Assembly: GCF_014192335.1 (NCBI RefSeq)
Contig: NZ_JACHXU010000030.1
Span: 34,195 to 98,194, forward strand
Direction: 5' to 3'
DNA from: Aporhodopirellula rubra
GTDB lineage: Bacteria; Planctomycetota; Planctomycetia; Pirellulales; Pirellulaceae
Length of the DNA stretch: 64,000 nt
The notes beneath the pieces are model-generated. The model ran no database searches. It saw only the letters and a program-made list of their open reading frames with translations, and was not told the DNA's origin. The translations under genes were made by a program, and so were the position numbers. Position 1 is the stretch's first letter. Every line of letters begins with the position of its first letter. This document shows, piece by piece, positions 28,190 through 36,811 of this stretch.

Positions 28190-28630
28190 ATGTCCGACTC
28201 CGACCGCGTGCCACGCTTTCCCAACGATGTGGTTTCGCCCGCCAACCGAGCGGACGGAAATGAGGAACGCGAATGGCAACCCGTCATTGAAATCCGAGAG
28301 GATCAATCATGCTCGGGGGAGTCGACGCTGAAAATAGTCTCGCGGTCGCAAGTCGAATCGGGAGAAGACTTTGCCGTCGAGGCTCTGATCGACGGACGGG
28401 TCGTAGCAATCTTTCGACACGCCGGTGATTGGTATGCGATGGATGGCATGTGTTCGCACCAAGGCGGCCCGCTCGCCGAAGGGGTGGTGCGTGACGGATG
28501 CGTGACGTGTCCGTGGCACGGTTGGCAATACGACCTCGCGACAGGCATCCAAATGATCAACCGCCAACCGTTGCAGGAATCGTTCCCGGTTCGTCAACTC
28601 GAAGACCGAGTCGAAATTTCGCTGACGTGA
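28190..28630 (+). CDS. Rieske-type [2Fe-2S] ferredoxin-like protein
   Basis: From the ATG at 28190 the protein has 146 residues. It has both cluster-binding boxes: C-x-H at Cys88-His90 (CSHQGGPL) and C-x-x-H at Cys107-His110 (CPWHGWQYD). The form is that of the NirD/BphA3-type small ferredoxin. The first 45 residues are polar and not part of the domain. Proteins of this kind pass electrons to an oxygenase or reductase, but no such partner is encoded nearby. It precedes moaB by 70 bases on the same strand. An ATG at 28148 is an alternative start. Confidence 0.88.
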   Translation: MSDSDRVPRFPNDVVSPANRADGNEEREWQPVIEIREDQSCSGESTLKIVSRSQVESGEDFAVEALIDGRVVAIFRHAGDWYAMDGMCSHQGGPLAEGVVRDGCVTCPWHGWQYDLATGIQMINRQPLQESFPVRQLEDRVEISLT

Positions 28631-28700
28631 ATGCTCCGCGAGAACGACTCGCCTTTCCCCTTTCAAATCGTGACACCGACCGCCGAAAAAGTAGAACTGT

Positions 28701-29249
28701 ATGACTAACCCATCGAAATCACCGGCCTCACACCAATGTGAGTCGCCGGATTGTGGCTGCAGCAATGTCGACGTCAGTGCGGCGTTGCGGGTGGCGGTGA
28801 TCACGCTGAGTGACACGCGAACGATCGACAACGATCCGAGCGGCGATCGCATCGTGGCGTTGCTCGAAGACGTCGGCCATCTCGTTGCCGAACGGATTGT
28901 GATCACCGACGATGAGGGGCCGCTGCGTGAGTCGATCAAGGCGTTTGTCGCCGACGATTCGGTCGATGCGATCATCACGACCGGGGGCACGGGGATCGCC
29001 CCGCGTGACCTCGCCGTTGATGTGATCGAAGAGTTGCTCGACGTCAGTTTGCCCGGATTTGGCGAACACTTTCGCGCGATCTCGATCGCCGAGATTGGCC
29101 CCAAAGCGATGCTCAGTCGGGCGACCGCGGGCCGAATCGGTCAGGTCGTCGTGTTCGCTCTGCCGGGTTCGACGGGAGCGGTCACGACCGCAATGAATCA
29201 CTGCGTCCTGCCGATCATCCGTCACGCATCGGCATTAGTAAAAGGCTGA
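28701..29249 (+). CDS. moaB: Molybdenum cofactor biosynthesis protein MoaB/Mog
   Basis: The 182-residue protein has the MoaB/MogA fold: 'VAVITLSDTR' at 31-40, TTGGTG at 93-98, 'SRATAG' at 139-144 and ALPGS at 153-157. These form the molybdopterin-binding site. The family adenylylates molybdopterin before molybdate insertion (Mog type), while MoaB itself is sometimes inactive. The protein has an extra N-terminal stretch of about 28 residues with cysteines at 13, 18 and 20, not typical of the family. The Rieske gene is just upstream. No other molybdenum-cofactor gene is in the window. Confidence 0.9.
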   Translation: MTNPSKSPASHQCESPDCGCSNVDVSAALRVAVITLSDTRTIDNDPSGDRIVALLEDVGHLVAERIVITDDEGPLRESIKAFVADDSVDAIITTGGTGIAPRDLAVDVIEELLDVSLPGFGEHFRAISIAEIGPKAMLSRATAGRIGQVVVFALPGSTGAVTTAMNHCVLPIIRHASALVKG

Positions 29250-29343
29250 TGCATCGATTCTCCGTCGTCGCCACCGTTGCTAGACGCAGAACCACCTGCG
29301 GACGAATGCTGCCCTAGCGAACGCTGGCCTATCAAACGCCGGT

Positions 29344-29919
29344 TCACTCCGGTTCGATACCGAAGTCCCGAATTGTCGTCAGCGTGTGGAGCTTCAAACC
29401 CTTGGCGGCGAACGCTTCTTCACCGCCGGCCAAACGGTCGATGATGGCGAGCACGTAAAGCACATTGAGCCCGAACGCTTGGGCTGCTTCGGCGGCTTTG
29501 ATCGCACTGCCGCCGCTGGTGATGACGTCTTCGACGATGACGACATTTTGTCCAGGCTCGACGGGGCCTTCGACCTGTTGACCCATGCCGTGGCCCTTGG
29601 CTTCTTTGCGAACCATGAACCCGTGCAGGTCGATGTCTTGTCCCCCGGCGATCGTGACAATAGAAGCGGTGATCGGGTCGGCGCCGATGGCCATTCCACC
29701 GACCGCGTCAGGCATCTCGCCGTCGGCACTGCCGTTGCGGCTGATGAAATTCAACATCGCGTTGCCGATCATCCCGGCGCCCTTGGGGTGCAACGTGACG
29801 CGGCGGCAGTCCAGATAGTAGCTCGCCGTTTTTCCGCTCGCGAGCGTGAAGGTGCCACGCTGCAACGCTTCACGCTGCATCAATTCGATCAATGGTTTTA
29901 GGCTGGCGTCGGCGGTCAT
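29344..29919 (-). CDS. pyrE: Orotate phosphoribosyltransferase
   Basis: From the ATG at 29919 the protein has 191 residues. It has the PRPP-binding block VVIVEDVITSGGS at 126-138 and the mobile-loop 'RKEAKGHG' at 104-111. The N-terminus has the pattern 'GTFTLASGKTASYYLDCR' of the family. The enzyme makes orotidine 5'-monophosphate from orotate and PRPP in pyrimidine synthesis. The ATG at 29919 fits the family's start. The open frame to 30006 is longer but not conserved-looking. It is convergent with moaB and is followed after about 85 bases of spacer by an unrelated gene. Confidence 0.93.
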   Translation of the reverse strand: MTADASLKPLIELMQREALQRGTFTLASGKTASYYLDCRRVTLHPKGAGMIGNAMLNFISRNGSADGEMPDAVGGMAIGADPITASIVTIAGGQDIDLHGFMVRKEAKGHGMGQQVEGPVEPGQNVVIVEDVITSGGSAIKAAEAAQAFGLNVLYVLAIIDRLAGGEEAFAAKGLKLHTLTTIRDFGIEPE

Positions 29920-30047
29920 CGTGAGGGAACTCGCGAGAGGTGTGAGGAAAACAGGAGAAGGCGTTTTCTTATCACATATGCCGGCTTTCGGGCACCCCGC
30001 GATCAACCTAAGTTGACGAATTGGGGCGCGAAACGCGAGTTCGACGC

Positions 30048-31808
30048 TTACGGACGGGCGGCAACCTGTTCGCTCGCCTGACCCAGCATTTCAGGGGTTA
30101 ACTCGAGCATGAGGGTGCGTTCGGCGACGATCAAATCGTTGGCCGAGCGAACGTCGAGCGTGATTTGATACGGGCCCGGTTGAGTGGATTCGGGCACGAC
30201 AAATTGCAGTTCACGCGTCTGACCCGGCGCGAGCCAAGCTCCGAAGCCGTCGGAAAGTTTGACGGGGTGTCCTTTCGTGGCGGCTAATTTCAAATTGGCG
30301 AACAACGGTGCGTATCCATCGCCCTGGTTTTGCACCTTCATCGTGAACGCGTTGCCGGTGGGGAGTTGTGCCCACTGCATTTCGTCGGTGACGAGTTGAA
30401 TTTCCGGGCGTTGTGCGTGGATCAAGGCGAGAGGCAATTGTTTGGATGCGTTCGCTTCGTCGCAGACGACCTCGAGGGTTCCCCACTGATGGTTCGCGTC
30501 GTTCTGTCCGCGGAGCATGGCGCGAACCGTCTTGCTGCGCCCCGGTTTGAGCACGAACGATTTACTGGTCAAAATGATTCCGTCGAGAGCAACGCCGGTG
30601 TGGTCCTTGGCGATCAACCGAACGCTCTTCGGTTCGTTTCCACGATTGAGAAATTGCAGCGTCGTCATGCGGTTGGTGCCCGAAACACGCCCCAGTTCGA
30701 CTTGTGCGGGCTCGATCGAAAGGCCGTCACCGAGCGTTGCCACCAAAGCACTGAGACCACGGAAACTGTTCGAGTCGACGCGGGTCGGGAAGTTGGCTTG
30801 GACCATCGAGCGACGCCCGTTACTCAATCGAACGTTCAGGTCGTAGTCGCCTTCGGGAATGATGCCCTCGACCGGACCCTCCAATCGCAAACGACTGTGC
30901 GGCATGATGCGGACGAGGTATCGACTGTCATCTTCCAGTTCGCTGCGGGACGGCATGTTCAATCGGATGGGCGCCGTCGTCGCGGAATCGTTGGCATTTA
31001 GTTGTGCCCGCACATCGCATTCGAGCGCATCGTCGGTCGGGTTGGTCAGGTACGCGTTGATGTAAGGGAGACCGTCTATGGCGATCAATTCACCGCGATC
31101 GAAATGCAACCGGTTCATGTCGCCAACGTCTTGAGCACCCGTTTCAATGTCCACACGCAAAACGTACTGAGTGACGAAGCGAATCGCTGCTCGCGTTTTG
31201 CCGGTCTCCAAAGGCTCGTTCGGGTTGTCGGAGATTTGGCCGCCGTCGCGGACGAGGATTCCGAACGAGACGTAATTGGTTTTGTTCAGCGGTACGGTGA
31301 CTTCGCCTTCGATTTGGAATTTTTCGCCCGGACGCAATTGGAATTGTTTCGGTGATGTGAAACGGACTCCGTCCATCGGTTTGCTGTTTTCATCGTGCAA
31401 GATGATCCCGGTCTCTTCCTGACGAAGATTTACCGCACTGATGTCGACGTTCATGATCTTTCCCGTCGATGCGATCTCAAACGAGAACGGGATTACTTCA
31501 CCGCGTCGAGCGCGGAACCGATGGACGACCGGTTCGACGCGGAAGGATGGTTCGACACTGCGGGTCAACGAGATGCGTTTTCCAGCCGATGCGGCACCGG
31601 ATTGGGCTTGGGCGAACGCGTTCGAACTGACCGCGACTGCGATGCATGCCATTGCCATCGATCGGAATGCGATCGACCGGCGAAACGCCGATTGGCAGCG
31701 ACGCCGGTGGGCGACGGGGCTGTTGGTGTTCGGTGCGACAGCGGGCAGGCGATGAAAGACAGACATGGGGGCAAGCATTCTGATCGGAAGTTTCGGTTTC
31801 TTGTTCAC
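30048..31808 (-). CDS. Hypothetical exported protein coupled to the secretin gene
   Basis: The 586-residue protein is unrecognised at family level. Its GTG start overlaps the secretin stop by four bases (GTGA), which indicates translational coupling. A long basic n-region leads to a hydrophobic segment (about 50-67, ending AFAQA), so it is exported. If translation starts at the GTG, the signal peptide is unusually long; later starts are possible. The rest reads as beta-sandwich domains with phrases like 'FRVEPVVHRFRARRGEVIPFSFEIAS' and 'LELTPEMLGQA', similar to Ig-like or CARDB-type modules. It may be a periplasmic partner of the secretin. Confidence 0.7.
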   Translation of the reverse strand: MNKKPKLPIRMLAPMSVFHRLPAVAPNTNSPVAHRRRCQSAFRRSIAFRSMAMACIAVAVSSNAFAQAQSGAASAGKRISLTRSVEPSFRVEPVVHRFRARRGEVIPFSFEIASTGKIMNVDISAVNLRQEETGIILHDENSKPMDGVRFTSPKQFQLRPGEKFQIEGEVTVPLNKTNYVSFGILVRDGGQISDNPNEPLETGKTRAAIRFVTQYVLRVDIETGAQDVGDMNRLHFDRGELIAIDGLPYINAYLTNPTDDALECDVRAQLNANDSATTAPIRLNMPSRSELEDDSRYLVRIMPHSRLRLEGPVEGIIPEGDYDLNVRLSNGRRSMVQANFPTRVDSNSFRGLSALVATLGDGLSIEPAQVELGRVSGTNRMTTLQFLNRGNEPKSVRLIAKDHTGVALDGIILTSKSFVLKPGRSKTVRAMLRGQNDANHQWGTLEVVCDEANASKQLPLALIHAQRPEIQLVTDEMQWAQLPTGNAFTMKVQNQGDGYAPLFANLKLAATKGHPVKLSDGFGAWLAPGQTRELQFVVPESTQPGPYQITLDVRSANDLIVAERTLMLELTPEMLGQASEQVAARP

Positions 31809-33280
31809 GACCCTTCCGACCGAACGATGCGAGGTGAGATGAAAATCACCACCTCGGCGTCTCGCGTCTGCCGTTGGGTCGACTGAAAAAGATAGCCCAC
31901 GCCGGGCAACCGACTCAGACCGGGAACCCGATTGACCCGATCAATGGTTTCTCGTTGTACCAATCCGCCGATCACAATGGTTTTTCCGTCTTTAACGCTG
32001 ACAGTTGTCGAGACGCTGCGTCGATTGATCACCGGGAACGGGTTGACGGACAATTCGTTGTTGGCCGTACGGACATCTTCGCTGACCTCCGCTTTCTCGA
32101 TATCGATCGTCACGACGTCGCCTCGAATGTGAGGGGTGATATCGAGCGTGATGCCCGCATCGACTTTTTGAATGTCCTGTTGAAAGAAGACCGCGTTGTT
32201 TCCCGTCGTACCGGGCGGTTGCACCGAAAAGAACGTTTCGCGATTGATCGCAATGTTCGCTTGCTCGCCGTCTTTCGCCATCACGTGAGGTGAGGCGCGA
32301 ATGGTCAGGTATCCGTGTTCGTTGAGCAATTTGACGAATGTCGACGTGCTGCTGAATTCTGAAAAAATTTGATTCATGCCCTCGCTACTGACGGTGCCGT
32401 TGAGCGCCAGTCCGGTCGCGCCGAGTGCCAGCGATTTCGCGCCGTCGAGTTCCACCGCGTGCTGCCAATCCAGCCCAAACTGAAACCCACAATCGGGCGA
32501 GACGACGCAAATGATCGCTTCGAGGACGACTTGTGGAATCGGTTGATCGATGCTCGCGAATCGTGAAATGATATCGTCGGTGATCCGTGGAGGTGCGTGC
32601 ACCATCAATAGCTTGGCGGACTCGATTGACGTGACATATTGCAACCACGAGGCCGGTACCGTTTCCATCAACGCGCGGCTGTCGATGTGCAGCGGACGGT
32701 AGTCTTTTCGGACGGAGATGTAAGAGAACAGCGGCGAACTCGGATCCGGTGGCGCGACGATGACTTGATCGCCGCGTCTGGTGTGCGACAACCCCAGCGG
32801 CATCAAAACTTTCTCGATCGCCTCATCGACCAACAGATCGTTGATCTGAGCGTTAACGATTCCTCCGACGTTGTCGTCCATGACCAAGTCAAGGTTCGCT
32901 TCCGTGGTCAGCATCATCAGGACTTCGCGAACGTCGGTCTCAATGAACTCTTCATTGATGCGAATGCTATCGTCGATCGACGCAACGTGTGGATCGAGTG
33001 CCGTGTCGATTAGGCCCGATCCGTACGGCGCATCGGTTGGGACGACGTTGGATTCGACCCAGGCTCCGTTTTCCCAGTGCCCGTTATCCACGATCAATTC
33101 ATCTTCGAGGATCGGCTGGACGTAGTGTTCGTCGCCGCTGTTGACCGCGTTGGACCGATCCAGAGATTCTTGAATCAACTCATCGACCGAGATGCGTGGC
33201 GGCAATGGCCGATACACGCACGCACCGCTCTGGAGCAGCGTCGCGAGGACGAGAAACGGTAGGATAGGTTGGAGTGGCAA
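31805..33280 (-). CDS. Secretin-like outer-membrane pore protein (type II/III secretion family)
   Basis: The 491-residue protein has an N-terminal signal with a cysteine at about 21 (SGAC, possible lipobox), short N-domain-like modules at about 105-230, and a secretin core at about 255-485. Core phrases are 'VVLEAIICVVSP', 'RRSVSTTVSVKDGKTIVIGGLV' and 'VPGLSRLPGVGYLFQS', the classical C-terminal secretin signature. Secretins form multimeric outer-membrane channels. No other secretion gene (ATPase, pseudopilin or inner-membrane platform) is nearby, so it is an orphan. The frame has no ATG or GTG before the signal; the first available codon is TTG at 33280, just inside an upstream stop. The next gene overlaps its stop. 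Confidence 0.88.
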   Translation of the reverse strand: MPLQPILPFLVLATLLQSGACVYRPLPPRISVDELIQESLDRSNAVNSGDEHYVQPILEDELIVDNGHWENGAWVESNVVPTDAPYGSGLIDTALDPHVASIDDSIRINEEFIETDVREVLMMLTTEANLDLVMDDNVGGIVNAQINDLLVDEAIEKVLMPLGLSHTRRGDQVIVAPPDPSSPLFSYISVRKDYRPLHIDSRALMETVPASWLQYVTSIESAKLLMVHAPPRITDDIISRFASIDQPIPQVVLEAIICVVSPDCGFQFGLDWQHAVELDGAKSLALGATGLALNGTVSSEGMNQIFSEFSSTSTFVKLLNEHGYLTIRASPHVMAKDGEQANIAINRETFFSVQPPGTTGNNAVFFQQDIQKVDAGITLDITPHIRGDVVTIDIEKAEVSEDVRTANNELSVNPFPVINRRSVSTTVSVKDGKTIVIGGLVQRETIDRVNRVPGLSRLPGVGYLFQSTQRQTRDAEVVIFISPRIVRSEGS

Positions 33281-33461
33281 GTTAGGCGGAAAGTCTTCAA
33301 GCGTTTCGTATCGGGTTCAGCTTTCTAAAACCCCCGTTGCTGTGCCGACAAGCAGGGCGCCCCAAATGCACCCCCTGCTAATACTGGGTCCACCGGATCG
33401 GCGCCAATGTGAATAATGAACAGACGCTCCCCATCTCTCCTGCCACTTGCCAACCTAAATT

Positions 33462-35036
33462 TCACGCCATCGCCGGATCACGTAAACTCGCGGCAATTCC
33501 GTTGGTCACGGGAACGCCCTTCGCCGCCTCGTCAATGAACTGCGTCGATATCCCCAGGTCCTCGAGTAGCAAACGCGAGCTGATCCGGCTCGACTCGTAG
33601 ATCACCGGCAGACCGCTGCCTGGGTGTGTGCCGCCGCCGACCAGGTACACGCCATCGAGTTCGTCGAATCGATTCTTGGGCCGCAGGTGTAGCATTTGCC
33701 CGAGGTTGTGCGCCAGGTTGAACGTGGCCCCCTTGTAGATCGCATAGTCGTTGACCCAGTCGTCGGGCGTGATGCGATGTTCGACGCGGATCCGGTCACG
33801 GACATCACCGAGCCCGATCGCGGCGAGTTGATCGAGCGTTTTTTCGCGAAACGCGTCCGCCTGCGTCGACCAATCAATGTTCTCGCTTTGATGCGATACG
33901 GGAACCAACACGTACAAGGTCGAGCATCCCGCGGGAGCCAAACTCGGATCGGTCACGCACGCATTCTGCACGTACACCGACGGATCGGAGCTGAGTACGT
34001 GATCGAGTTCGATCTCGCGCAAATTCCGATCATACGTTTCGCTGATATGAATGTTGTGATGCGGCAAATCCTCGTACATGCCTTCGATGCCGAGATACAG
34101 CATGAAGGTGCTGCACGAGAATTTTTTCTTTTCGATTTTTTCGTTCGTCCATCGCCGCCGTGTTTCATTGGGAACGGTTTTGGTCATCCAATCGGCGAAA
34201 TCGGCGTTGACGACGATCGCGTCGACGGTGTAGCGATCCTGGGACGTTCGCAGAGCGGTCACGCGTTGGTCTTGAATTTCGATCGAATCGACCGGTTCGT
34301 TCAGACGAATCTTGACGCCGAGCTCTTCGGCGATTTCCGCCATCCGCTCGCTCACCCGGCTGCATCCACCGATCGGGTGAAAGACGCCGTGTTCATACTC
34401 GAGAAACGAAAGAATGCTGAACAAACTCGGGCAGTTAAAAGGGGACATGCCCAAATATTTCGCTTGAAACGCAAACGCGATCACCAGTCGCGGGTCGCTG
34501 AAATAACGCTCCAGCTCTTTACCCAGACTACGAAACGGATGCAATTTCGCCGCCGCACCGAGCAGCGAAGGACGCAACAGGTCCAGTGGAGAGTTAAAAG
34601 GAGATTCCAGGATCGGTCGAAACTTTTCTAGCTTCTCACGATTGTCGTCCATGTATCGCCGCAATTGACCGACATCGGCTTCGGAAAACTTGGCAATCTG
34701 GCGATCCATTTCGTCCATGTCGGGCGTGCAATCGAGCACGCCGCCCCTTTCGCCACCAAACGTTAAGCGGTATTGCGGGTCGAGACGTTCCATCGGCACC
34801 TCTTCCATTAAGTCGCGACCGACCGAATGAAAAATCTCCGCGAGCACGCGGGGGTAGAGAAAGAACGTCGGGCCGCAGTCGAATCGAAAACCCTCGGTTT
34901 CGATTGCAGAGGTGCGACCACCCACACGATCCCGGCGTTCGAGCACGGTGACGTCGCATCCCGCCTGAGCTAACTGCATCGCGGTTGCCAATCCGCCAGG
35001 CCCGGCACCGACGATCACGATTTTCTTTTTATTCAT
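33462..35036 (-). CDS. Phytoene-desaturase-like FAD oxidoreductase (CrtI family)
   Basis: The 524-residue protein begins with the dinucleotide-binding motif VGAGPGGLATAM at about 8-19. 'ERRDRVGGRTS' follows, and 'FRFDCGPTFFLYP' at about 48-60 is typical of CrtI/CrtN-type desaturases. The C-terminus contains 'GVYLVGGGTHPGSGLPVIYESSRI' (about 480-505), the family's end signature. The enzyme desaturates or isomerises carotenoid or related isoprenoid chains. Planctomycetes make pink C30/C40 carotenoids. No other carotenoid gene is nearby, so the exact step is open. The ATG at 35036 fits the motif position; the longer frame to 35084 does not. The GH5 gene lies 128 bases upstream on the same strand. 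Confidence 0.88.
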   Translation of the reverse strand: MNKKKIVIVGAGPGGLATAMQLAQAGCDVTVLERRDRVGGRTSAIETEGFRFDCGPTFFLYPRVLAEIFHSVGRDLMEEVPMERLDPQYRLTFGGERGGVLDCTPDMDEMDRQIAKFSEADVGQLRRYMDDNREKLEKFRPILESPFNSPLDLLRPSLLGAAAKLHPFRSLGKELERYFSDPRLVIAFAFQAKYLGMSPFNCPSLFSILSFLEYEHGVFHPIGGCSRVSERMAEIAEELGVKIRLNEPVDSIEIQDQRVTALRTSQDRYTVDAIVVNADFADWMTKTVPNETRRRWTNEKIEKKKFSCSTFMLYLGIEGMYEDLPHHNIHISETYDRNLREIELDHVLSSDPSVYVQNACVTDPSLAPAGCSTLYVLVPVSHQSENIDWSTQADAFREKTLDQLAAIGLGDVRDRIRVEHRITPDDWVNDYAIYKGATFNLAHNLGQMLHLRPKNRFDELDGVYLVGGGTHPGSGLPVIYESSRISSRLLLEDLGISTQFIDEAAKGVPVTNGIAASLRDPAMA

Positions 35037-35164
35037 TTGGGGTCTCAGAGACGATGTCTTCCTGACGTTCGGGCGGCCGAGCACGCGGGCCGAGATAAGT
35101 TTTCCGTACTATAAGGCCCCGGCGAGTCTGCCGAATGCGGGCGTGCGGCTTTGCCACGTGGGCG

Positions 35165-36748
35165 TCAATATCGCTGGAGAAGGTCGAGCATTTTGCGGTC
35201 GAGTTTGTGTCCTCGATACTGCTCATATTTCACGTCCCTGCGTTCACTGTCGAGCACCCCGAAGCTGCCGCGTAGATTCCACAACGCCCAACCGATGCCC
35301 GCACGTTGCCAATTCGCGAGACTGTCTTCCATCCATGCGAGCGTAACGTCATGCGGGGTCCGGTGATAGCATCCAAATTCACCGACGAGAACGCCCGTCC
35401 CCGATCGCGAGGCGTCCAGCCACGGGGCGACACCCTCGTCCCACAGCCACAGGCGGTCTTCTTGTTCGGCACCGGTGAAATGAGGTCGCGATGAATCATC
35501 GCTGGGTTTGATCGTGTGGTAAGTCAACGACGACGGCGGGGATGCCCATCGATTGCGAAACCCCACGATCGTTTCCCGTTGGTATCCTTTGGCGTTGCGG
35601 TGACCGATTCCGATTTCGGTGAGCGACAGCCAATCGCCTTTCGTGTTCGCAATTTCGACGCTTCGCGTGCCAGCGGGGATTATGGTTTCGTAGTTGCGAT
35701 TATAAATCGCCTTGTAAGACTGCCACTGTTTCGAATATTCGGACGATCGCCATTCGCCGTCGCCCGGTCCCGGGGCGAATGATTTCTCGAACACGGTCCG
35801 GCCATCGGCACGCACAACAAGTGTATTGTCGGAGGACACCGTGCCGACGCGCAGACGCAGCGGCGTATCGTCGGTCCAGTGGGATGTGATCCGCAGCGGG
35901 CCTCGCGCGTTGATGGGAATGTCGTCTTTCGTCGGCGCGTACAACGTGCCATCGGCAACGATCCGTGGCCATGTCGGGGTTGGGAATTGGTCGGAGCCCT
36001 TCATCCAATTGGCACGGTAGTGCGTGATCTGGATCGGGGCATAACCACGTGTTGCCTGAGCGACATGAAGATCCCGCAAACCGGCGACGGGTTGTTGTCC
36101 CCATTGCATCCCGTCGCAGATGATCAACCGTTTCGGATCGTGCTGCCGAATCGCGTCCGCCATTTTCTGAACCACCGCGACATAGGCGGATTCATCAATG
36201 TCGGCCGGTTCGTTGAACAGATTGAAACTCAAGTTCCGGTTCGAAACATTTTCGTAACGTCTCGCGAACTCACCCCAGTGTTTCGCACACACCTGTTGAG
36301 TTACCGGGTCGGTCCACAGGTTGGTTTTTTCCGGTGGCGAGGCGACCGTGAATCCCGGAGCCCGGTGAAAGTTAATGCAAACGTGGATCGAGTATTCCTT
36401 TCCCCACGCGATCGCTTGATCGATTTCGCGAAACGTTTTCTCATCGAACCGGTTCCAATCACCGTTTTGAATCCAAACGCGGTAATCCATCGGCAATCGG
36501 ACGAAGTTGAATCCCAAATCCGAAATCATCTGGAAGTCAGATTCGAGGAACGGTCCGTTGCTCCAATCGAGGTGAAACTTCTCGAGTAGATTAAACCCAC
36601 GCCAACGCGGCAACTGATCCCACGCCGGTTCGGGCAACGTTTGAGCACGCAGGTTCGCGGAATCACAGGCAATCAAAATCGCAATGACAAGACCGCAAAT
36701 TCGACCAATGCCGCGCCACGCGTTGGATGTCTTATTGGTGAGGTTCAT
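35165..36748 (-). CDS. Exported GH5 glycosidase with an inserted beta-sandwich module
   Basis: The 527-residue protein has a signal peptide (about 1-37). A GH5-type barrel follows, with 'RLPMDYRVW' near 80 and the acid/base Glu in FNLFNEPAD near 175. The nucleophile Glu is in 'VLVGEFGCYHRT' near 460. Between the two catalytic glutamates lies an insert of about 110 residues (about 270-380), rich in beta patterns such as 'DNTLVVRADGRTVFEKS' and 'TRSVEIANTKGDWLSLTEIGI'. It looks like a carbohydrate-binding-type sandwich. The enzyme probably hydrolyses a beta-glucan or beta-mannan. The ATG at 36748 is preferred to a GTG two codons earlier. It is 63 bases downstream of the MoxR operon, on the same strand. 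Confidence 0.88.
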   Translation of the reverse strand: MNLTNKTSNAWRGIGRICGLVIAILIACDSANLRAQTLPEPAWDQLPRWRGFNLLEKFHLDWSNGPFLESDFQMISDLGFNFVRLPMDYRVWIQNGDWNRFDEKTFREIDQAIAWGKEYSIHVCINFHRAPGFTVASPPEKTNLWTDPVTQQVCAKHWGEFARRYENVSNRNLSFNLFNEPADIDESAYVAVVQKMADAIRQHDPKRLIICDGMQWGQQPVAGLRDLHVAQATRGYAPIQITHYRANWMKGSDQFPTPTWPRIVADGTLYAPTKDDIPINARGPLRITSHWTDDTPLRLRVGTVSSDNTLVVRADGRTVFEKSFAPGPGDGEWRSSEYSKQWQSYKAIYNRNYETIIPAGTRSVEIANTKGDWLSLTEIGIGHRNAKGYQRETIVGFRNRWASPPSSLTYHTIKPSDDSSRPHFTGAEQEDRLWLWDEGVAPWLDASRSGTGVLVGEFGCYHRTPHDVTLAWMEDSLANWQRAGIGWALWNLRGSFGVLDSERRDVKYEQYRGHKLDRKMLDLLQRY

Positions 36749-36811
36749 GAGCACAATTTGGATACATAATCGCGATAGGAAGCGGAATCAGTCACGCCGA
36801 TACTATCACAG

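Noticed and set aside
29340..29360. A GGTTCGATAC stretch resembling a tRNA T-loop
   Set aside because: It is the end of the pyrE coding sequence, and no cloverleaf can be formed around it.
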